Positions 46,401 to 55,400 of a stretch of DNA of 64,000 nt are shown in pieces (positions within the stretch are counted from its first letter, which is position 1; the number at the start of each line of letters is the position of its first letter). The stretch covers positions 25,877,301 through 25,941,300 of the forward strand of contig OX421506.1 of assembly GCA_949126835.1 (NCBI GenBank), in the 5' to 3' direction. The notes below the pieces were generated by a model. It did no database searches, had not been told where the DNA came from, and saw only the letters and a program-made list of their open reading frames with translations. Made by a program: the position numbers and the translations under genes. The stretch is from Anisus vortex. Lineage: Eukaryota > Mollusca > Gastropoda > Planorbidae.

Positions 46401-49400
46401 TGTTGTATATAGGTTGTTATATATTCCATATTTCCGGGAATGGAGGGAAACAAAGATACCTAAAGGTGGGCACTCATTCAACCCTGAACAATCTTTTATA
46501 TTAAACTTTCAAATTTGCCAAAAACGCATAATAGTGGATTACATTTTAATATTGAGATTACTGTATTAATCGTAACTAGAGCGTATTTTCTCCTCATATT
46601 TGAGAAAAGGGGAAGTATCATCATCTTAGGTATGAACCCTGTTAATGTCAAGTTGACACTGTAATTTAAAGGGGAAGTAACCTATAGTTTGATTCGAGTT
46701 ATGTATTACTTATCTTTTGGTTGGTATATTAGAAGTAAACTGTTGAAAATTGACAGAGTTTGAGCAATGTTATATTTGTTTAAATAGATTAAGACTTTTT
46801 TCAAATTTTTGGTGGAAATCCACACAACTGTACATAGTTAAAATAAGAATGACTAGAATATTTTTGAATTATTTGTACTTGTTGAGACATTAGTTAATAT
46901 TAATATTAACGGGGAAATATTTGTCCATCACGTTATAATCACAATTACCATTGGGTAGTGACACTTTTTATAATTTAGTTGTGCCAGTGAGCCATGTTTG
47001 CTTAAATTGTCTTATAATCTTCCATTGATTGATGGTTGTTAAAACGATAGTGTTAAGTACGAAAAATGTACCATGTTGAGTATTACTTCGGTAATTATGG
47101 TACATTATTTCTTTCATTGGGTGGGGGCGTGTCATGTATATTGTTTTTCCAAGAATTGGAACACGCAATGTTTATTCCTCTCTCTCTCTCTTTTCTTACT
47201 ACACACAATATTAGGACGTTTAGTAGGAAAACAAAAGGTTCTAGGTAATGTTGGGATTCTGTGTTGATCTCAAATTCTCAGAGTCTGGGAACGACTCATT
47301 ATTTAATAGGGGAAGTTCCTATCGTTTTTGTTATGAGTTTTGTAATGATACCATGATTTTCACCCCTACTGGTAATGGGTCTATCCCTTGCACCACTCGG
47401 ATAGTATTTAATGATTTTTTTTTCTGAAAAAGACAGAGAGTTTCAAAATATGTTCCTTTGAGAACGTTTGTGTTTGCACTATTTTATTCTAACTGTACAT
47501 AATAGATATATTGTATATATTAAACATACCACCTGAAATAAACTACCAACAACAGTTACACTGAAGCTTCCTTGTCAAGTTACTATTCTATTGTGTTGTA
47601 TACATTACAATATGATTTATCTACTACTCTAATGTACAAGAAAGGAAATGTTGGAATACAAATACTGAATTTGTGCCAAGGACTATAAGAAGAGTTCGTG
47701 TAATACTGAAACATAAATACTAATAATTAAAGTCTCCCCTAGGACTAACGAGAATTATCAGCAAGATCTACGCAGCTCTGGCCACAAGGGGATTGTGGAC
47801 GTAACAATATATATATATGTTTGAAATGGGTATGTATGTAGCTAAGCGGTGAAGAAAATGTTAATGTTTGACACCTCGAAACTCAAAGTAAACAAAAACG
47901 AAATGCTTTTAGTTATTTATATAAATAGATACGTTTTTTTATCCTACACAATAATCACCTACAATTGGTCAAGAAAAAACAACAACATTTTTTCGAATTT
48001 TTATAAGAAAAAAATAATGTTTTCATGTTTTTCTGACTTTTGGGTTTTTCTAAAAATATTTTTTTTTTACTTTTTTTTCCTACAAATGTCACATTTCTTA
48101 ACATGTACTATTAATACTTTGCCATTTTTTTTATCTTGACACTAATTGCAATAATTTGATCTAAATAGATTTCAGTATTAGATGGTTTATTTTATAGTAT
48201 AGGAAAAATGCTGATTTTTATTATTTCATTGTTTTTATAGGTATAGTAGACCTATGTATTTGTCTTTAAAATACAATTTTATGAACTAATCAGAATGAAA
48301 TTTTCATTCAGTATTCCTTATATTATTGCTAATAAATCTCATGTTGCATTTTATAATAAGTACCGGTACTTGATACATTTCTTGTTTTTTAAACATTTCT
48401 TAGTTGTTTTTTTAGTTTTTTCAAAATAATATTTTTGTACGTTATTTTTACTACTTACATCATATTTCTTTACAAATTTAGCTATTTTAATCTAACAACA
48501 GCAGGATGCAGACAGATTTTGGTAAAATTTGTTTATTGTTATTTTATGGGCACAAACGTTGAGTTGTTTTGTGAAAAATGAAAAAAAATTGTTTTATTTA
48601 ATTTCAAAACTTCTTTAAAAAAACATTTATATAAAACTAATATACTACATTTTTTTTATGTGGCTGCATTCTGTTGTTGTACATTTATTTCTTCACAAAA
48701 TGTATCTAATTGTGTGTTTGTAAGTGTTATGGTTTAAGAGGAGATTTGTAAAAAAAATATAAAATCCAATATGGCAACCAATGCATAAAAAATTTTTAAT
48801 TGATCGCTCTGTAGGATATTCCATACTTGTTATATGGTTAACGATTAAGACGTTTTGGTCGGTGAAGAAGAAAAAAGTGCCTAAAACGTACCCCCCAGCA
48901 AATAATTGTAAAGGTTACGCTGCTATGATAAGAATATAAGAACAGTTTAAAAAGACAAAGAAGGTATGTCCATTAGAAATGGAAAGAGAAACAGTTAGCT
49001 AAGATATAGAGAAAAAAATAATTAGCTGAAATAGAAAGAGAGAAACTTGTAGGACAAATAGAAGCAAAAAAAAAAAAGCTACAACCATTAAAGAGTTAGA
49101 AGTCCAAATATGAGAGCGACAAGTTTTCAAGGGCTGATTCTTCTCTTTGTCTTAGTTTTTTTTATCCTGAAACTCGTTCTTATCTCCATGATTCCACCCC
49201 TAAGAACTGATCTTTCAACTTTCGTCTTGACACTAATTATGATGACAAGGCAGAAATCGTTGAGGTCTAATTGGCTAGGCTTGAAAAGTTGGCCAATGCC
49301 TACTAGCTAAAACCTGAAGAATTTTGCAGAAAGCCGTTGCATGTTATGATAGTGCTAGCATACAAAACTTATGCTAGGACATTTTTTAGCCCAGCAGCGA

Positions 49401-52400
49401 CTACCAGGAACGTTAAATAGCTTTTCTGAATGCTTACAATCTGCCTGCTAGGGCACAACAGAAATAAATCAACTATGCAATGGTGGAACAATTGGAGACG
49501 TTCCATCAGCTTGCTTAAATATTTATGAAATATCTCACTAAAGGGTTCACGATAGATTTATAGTGAAGAATCCTACGAGAGCTTAAGGGAGATAATTATG
49601 CTGGAAAAGCTAAGGCACTGCATGAGTAAAGAGGTGTGAATACTTTCGGCCCATTAGGGACTGAGCACATTGTTCGCATCCTTAAAAATGGCGATCAGGA
49701 GAGATCATCATGATCGTAGCCCCGATAAACAATCTGGTGAGACGATGCATGGCAAACCCCTAACGCGATAACATATTTGAATGACTTAATTGTAAAATGT
49801 GGCGAATTTGATCAATTGAAATCATTTGTAGTTCGGAAGACTCTTGACTTATAATGGATACATTAGTGAAAAAAAAAGTTTAATAATATAAGAGGCATTC
49901 TTTGAGAATTATATATGTGTCTTAGCATAACATAGCTCACTAAAATGTCTACATCTGCATTAATATGCAGCATCAGTTTACAGTACGATAAGGCTACGCC
50001 CCACCTTCACACCTTCAATATTGAGCCACTGTAGATATTGCCTTTCCCAAAATAATAATTATATTAATGAGTTAATTGATCTGATAATTATATTAAGACA
50101 TTTGCGTTTTATTACATTAATTATTGAGTATCCCTTATTAAAGTTGTATAGGTCAGTGCACCCAATGTACTTTAAGAAATCTTCAATAACAAAAGATTAA
50201 GTTTTTGTTAGACTGTGTGGCTCCACTTCTGGTAGTGGCCCCAGTAAGAGGGAAAGTGATTTAATATCTCCATTGTAAAATTGTTTAATTAAAGTATATC
50301 ATATGTGCCTACAATTCCTACATTTTGATTCATAGAAGAATATACATATATCTGTGTTTATATTGTTCAATAAATTTGAAGTAAGTAGAAACTACAATTG
50401 TCACTTGATTATTTCTCAAGTCTACGTATAAGCGCTGAATGGAATAAATGTCAGTTGTCTGAATTGGATCTGAATAAAATGATAAGTTGCTTATACATAT
50501 TACCACGCTACCAATAATACAAATATTATAAGCACTAACAGCCACGAACTGTTTGTTTGAATTGAATTAGAAATCAAATAAGAGGACAACTCCTTTTAAG
50601 ACAATATGCCTGGGTCTATCAAAATCATGGTGTCTACCCCTTTTACTATAACTTCTTATATCAGAGACTATTATAAAATAAGCCTGTCCCTAAATCAAGA
50701 TATAACTGCAAGATCTGCTTTTTCGGGCTTAATTAAATCACCAATTGACAGTATTATAGCAAAAATAGGTACTTGATTATAGAATTAGAATTAGAATTTC
50801 AGCTTCCATATGTTACTTAAAATGTTAGTATATATACCAAATTTTATTGCTTAATGGGGCAATGTCACCCAGAACTGAGCACCACATTTGTACAAATTCC
50901 TGATAAAAAACTAAAAAAAGATATATTCATAAAAATTGGTGAGAATGTAGCCAAGATGTTGTAGATAAGGAAAATTTCGGTTTGAATGATGTATGGAATA
51001 AGTAAAGACCATAAAAATAAATAATAAAAAAAATACATTTGCACAAATGCAAAAAAATGGGACAAATACTTAGTATACAACATAAAAACATACCTTTTTC
51101 CTTACAAAGTTGCTGAGCTGTATTATATTGATCTTTTGCTTTGCCATATGCTTGATAAAAATAAAATGTTAAAAAATAATTTTAAGTCATATAATATTAC
51201 AGTTTTGTGGTAATTTCTACGACCGTACTATTTTAAAAAAATGCTTGATTTTGGTACGTTAACAAATAAAACAGTGGTTTTCCAGGATATTGACTTTTTC
51301 ATTATGTTACAGCTTTGGTTTAAAAGTCTGTACAAGTTAAAAGTGATAAGCGTGTACACAACCAATCGATAGGGAGAGAAAAGTACACAAATACATACAC
51401 AAAATGTTTAAACATCTAACATGAGTATATGTATAAGTATCTATAAACATGAATATACGATAGTTAAATGAATACAGTGAGATACCACCGAAGATGGACT
51501 ATGATACAAAACTATGCAATGTAGAATGTTCCTTTGGTGACTTTATGTACATTAATTTTACAATTTAAAATTTAACACAACTTAGCAGGCCACAATTCGA
51601 TACACAGCTGGCCACATACGATCCTCGTGTTGACCACCTATTGTATAAGACATACCTGTAATAAAATTATGTTGTAGTAGACTCTCAGCCGATGTTCGTT
51701 CAGAACTGATCTTCTGAAAGGTTATTTTTAAAAACGATTGCACATGGTTTGATGATCCCGAAGGTAGCACATATTCAGGATGCTCTCCTTCATGTATTTT
51801 AAAAATTGCTTGACCAGGTTCATAGTCACAATATGGTGGTTTTGTAGTCAACATTTCTACAACAGTGCATCCAACACTCCTAAAAAAGTATATTCACACG
51901 TTCAATTACATTAGGTCTTTCTATAAAGCAAAAATACCTATAAAAACTAACAAAAAATATTATAGAAATTTAGCTTTAGGGGCATAAATTGTTCCGACGA
52001 TCTTAAGGCAGCCTTGTCTGTTATACTAAAGCATTTTTTTTTCAAATTAAATGTGGGTTAGTAATTTGTTTAATAGGCTTAATTTATTAAGCATTTTTGC
52101 TAAATACGCTTACTTTACTTTTAGAGATTATTAATAATTACAAATTATAAATGATTTTTTTACACTAATTAAAATAAATAAATTATTAAAAGTGTATTGA
52201 TTGACTCAGACCATAGACTATAATATGCATGGACCGCTTGCTTTAGTTTTGTTATGCTATTATCTTCTTTTTTTGGATTTCCCGATTCTAAATAAAGTAA
52301 TTGTCATACAAGTTCCGTTTTATTAACCCCCTTTTTTTTGCTTTAAATGAATCCTTGTTAGCTTATTAATTATATTATCATTGACTATAATAAGATGAAC

Positions 52401-55400
52401 CACCTGCTCTATTTTTAGAAATTATGTTTTCTTTCCGTGTGCACACAACACTGATCTATAAATGTTTCCGCTCTGTACAACTTTCGATTTTAATTTTTCA
52501 TTGAGAAAATCATAGCGATTAAATAAAACGGAACTTGTAAAGAAAATGCAAGTCATCATATAGCAGAAATGCTAAAGCAAGCGGTCCATGTATATTATAG
52601 TCTATGCTCAGACTACACCGTTTAGATTAAATACAATGCACAAAATGTTGTGCAATATGAACAACGTGGGCTGAAATAAGCACCTGGCACGTGACAAATC
52701 CATGTCTAGATAGAGTTTGGATGAGGTCATCAGTAGAAGTATATAACATTAAAGAGAAGAAAACTATTTTACTCTCAAACATAAATAGTCTACAATTCTG
52801 TAAAATCTCAAAATAAATGCAAACATTGTTCTTACCATAAATCTGCATTCTGTCCATATCCATTTCCTCTAAATACTTCCGGTGCCATCCAATAAGGCGA
52901 ACCAATTTCTGTCTTTAAGCCTGCTGAATCAGTTATATTCTCCACATGTTTTGAAACTCCAAAGTCTGTGAGTTTAATGTTTCCCAGGGTGTCACGAAGT
53001 ATATTTGCAGCTTTATTATAAAGAGAATTTGATTTTGCACATTAGTAGTCAAAAAGGAAATGAGTAAAAGCTACAAATTAAAAATAAGCATCAAATATAT
53101 TTATATAATTTTTATAATAATTATAATATTAACCTGTAATACAAAAACTATAAAACAAAATGTATGGTTTTATTTGTAATCAAAGTATAAACTTTATCAA
53201 TATTTTGTGTTATATTCTATTCAGCTCTAATGTAGTCTGTAGCTTTGGTAATTTATTGAGTAGCATTGGAACATTCAGACTAACGGAATTTCCCGCTGTT
53301 TTAATTCTTTATTTAAAAATATTAGAAAGTCATCTGATTTTATATCTTTCTTATTTGGATACTGGTCTTTCAGCTCTAAAATGGCAAATAATATATTTAT
53401 TATACATAAAATATAGATAATCTATATGACAAAAATTACAAATTTACAAAACAACAATACTAAAAAATAAAAATATGTGTTAAGTTCAATTTTACTGGCA
53501 TTTCATCTTTCAATGTATACCTGCTACTAATGCACAGATGCGGCTTTTACTTGAGATTTAACGGTGTTTACTGAAAATCAATCAAGCTATGACATATTAT
53601 AAAACTAAACTGTTAACTGTGGTACTTGTAGAAGACAGCCCATTTGGATTAGCAGCAATACTCGAGCAATTGGACTTTTTCGGTAAATCCCATATTGCAG
53701 CGTAGGCCAGCAGTGCCCTTACTCATACCGATACTCATAGACGGAACATAAAGCACTAGAAGTGTAATGGGCCTTTGAACATTTGTATCTTCATCTGTAT
53801 GGTTGCTATTTTATTGTTATATCTGACCATAAATCATTGGAACGACTGCATTGAGAGCCGCCATCTACCCTCTCAGACATCAGCAATCATGCTGAAAAGC
53901 GAGCTCTCCAACAGCCTCTTATACCCTCAAATGCTGTCGAAAGGCTCGTTTCCTATGCGTGCAGAAGAAGTGTACATTTGAAATAATTTCCATTGCAACC
54001 TTTGGGCTGTTCTGAAAGTTCTGTGTTTAAAAGAGCAACAGATTAGTCTGAGGGCTTTTTTGTACAGAGATCAATGCCTATAATGCCATTTCAGAGGCGT
54101 AGACTTGCACCGGGAGGCTGTAATCAATTTAGGACTTTACCGATCCTAGTTAGACGTTCCTTAACACACTTGTCATCACGCCCCAGCTCGCGAAAAAGAC
54201 AGTCTCTTGACAATGTTCAGGTTCGAAGAGGTGTTTTCTTAGACTTGCCTACAGTGGTGGTTCAACTTAAGCTCCCTGTCAAGTGTGGGTTCCAGATAGA
54301 GCGGCTTCTGCACGTTTAAAAGAGATGATCGAGACTTGTAGGATCTTTAAGTAAACAGGGACGGCCAACCGTTTGAGACGATCATGTGAGGTAATGTATC
54401 ACAGCTGTGTTGTCATTTTTTTGAATTTGTTCTCCGAGCTCTCAGAGGGTTAAAGTTATATAGAACAAAACTGGTGTTCTAGCCTGGCGTTTCGGTTGTT
54501 TTGTTGATAGTCATGTGTAATAATCACAGCCCAGCCGTCCTTAAAAAAAAAACATGTCACATGAAATGGGTTAAAAGTTGTGACTTAAGATTTCACGTGG
54601 ATGCATTTTTTATTGTATAAATATAAGGTTATGCACATAAAGTTTGAATCCGAAATACAAGTGGGCGTGCAGAGGCTGGAGAAAGTCTCCTCCTTCAAAT
54701 ATCTGTGCTCTATAATATCCGATGTAGGATCCAAGCCGGAAATTCTTGCGATAATAGCCCAGATAACTGCTGCACTTTCCAAGTTAAAAAACATCTGGCG
54801 CAGCAAGAAAATATCACTTTACTCGAAGATTCGACTCAAGCGCTCCCTGGCGATGGCAGTTTTTATGTAAGCCTGTAAAACATGAACACTTACAGCAGAT
54901 CTCCAGAAAAGAATCAGAGCCTTGGAAATGAGATGCCTTCGTCAAATTTTAAACATCTCCTACAAAGATCGAGTTACAAATGAGGCTGTTTGTAAGCGAA
55001 TCACCAACGTTATCGGCCCTCATGAGGGTCTACTCAGCGCCATTAAATCCAGAAAACTCAAATGGTACGGGCATGTGACAAGATCCGAAGGCCTGGCGAA
55101 AACCATCCTGCAGGGCACAGTGTGGGGTGGAAGAAATAGAGGAAGGCAGAAGAGACAATGGGGTGATGACATCAAGGAGTGGACCGGCTTGTCTCTTGCA
55201 GACTCCCAGAAGGCGGCGCAGGACCGAGACGAATGGCGTATGATCATTCAACTGTCAAAACAGGGTGCCCTAACGAACATCACTCGGTATATGGCATAGA
55301 AGAAGAAGGTTATGCAGGGTTTCTCACTATATGTGGACGTCACACTTAAACAGACGTTCACCTTCTCTTCGTTTACTCTCTAAAAATAAAATATTTTAAC

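Larger units (their letters stand above)
40917..47806 (+). mobile_element. Gmr1-like Ty3/gypsy retrotransposon in the kinase intron
   Basis: 6890 bp between LTRs 40917-41596 and 47130-47806, inserted antisense to the host gene. Pol order is protease, integrase, then reverse transcriptase, the Ty1/copia-like order known from the Gmr1 group of Ty3/gypsy elements. The flanks repeat ATAT on both sides; with the CTAG repeat of the solo LTR at 62231 this favours a 4-bp duplication. The LTRs differ by about eight substitutions in 677 bp, so it is fairly young. Three nonsense codons and an RT/RNase H deletion make it non-autonomous. Confidence 0.92.

Noticed and set aside
47849..48139. 96-codon plus-strand ORF
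   Set aside because: Phe/Lys/Ile low-complexity translation of T-rich DNA with no motif.
49110..49310. Membrane-like 66-codon ORF
   Set aside because: A frame-shifted reading through decayed gag; the other frame gives capsid-like sequence.
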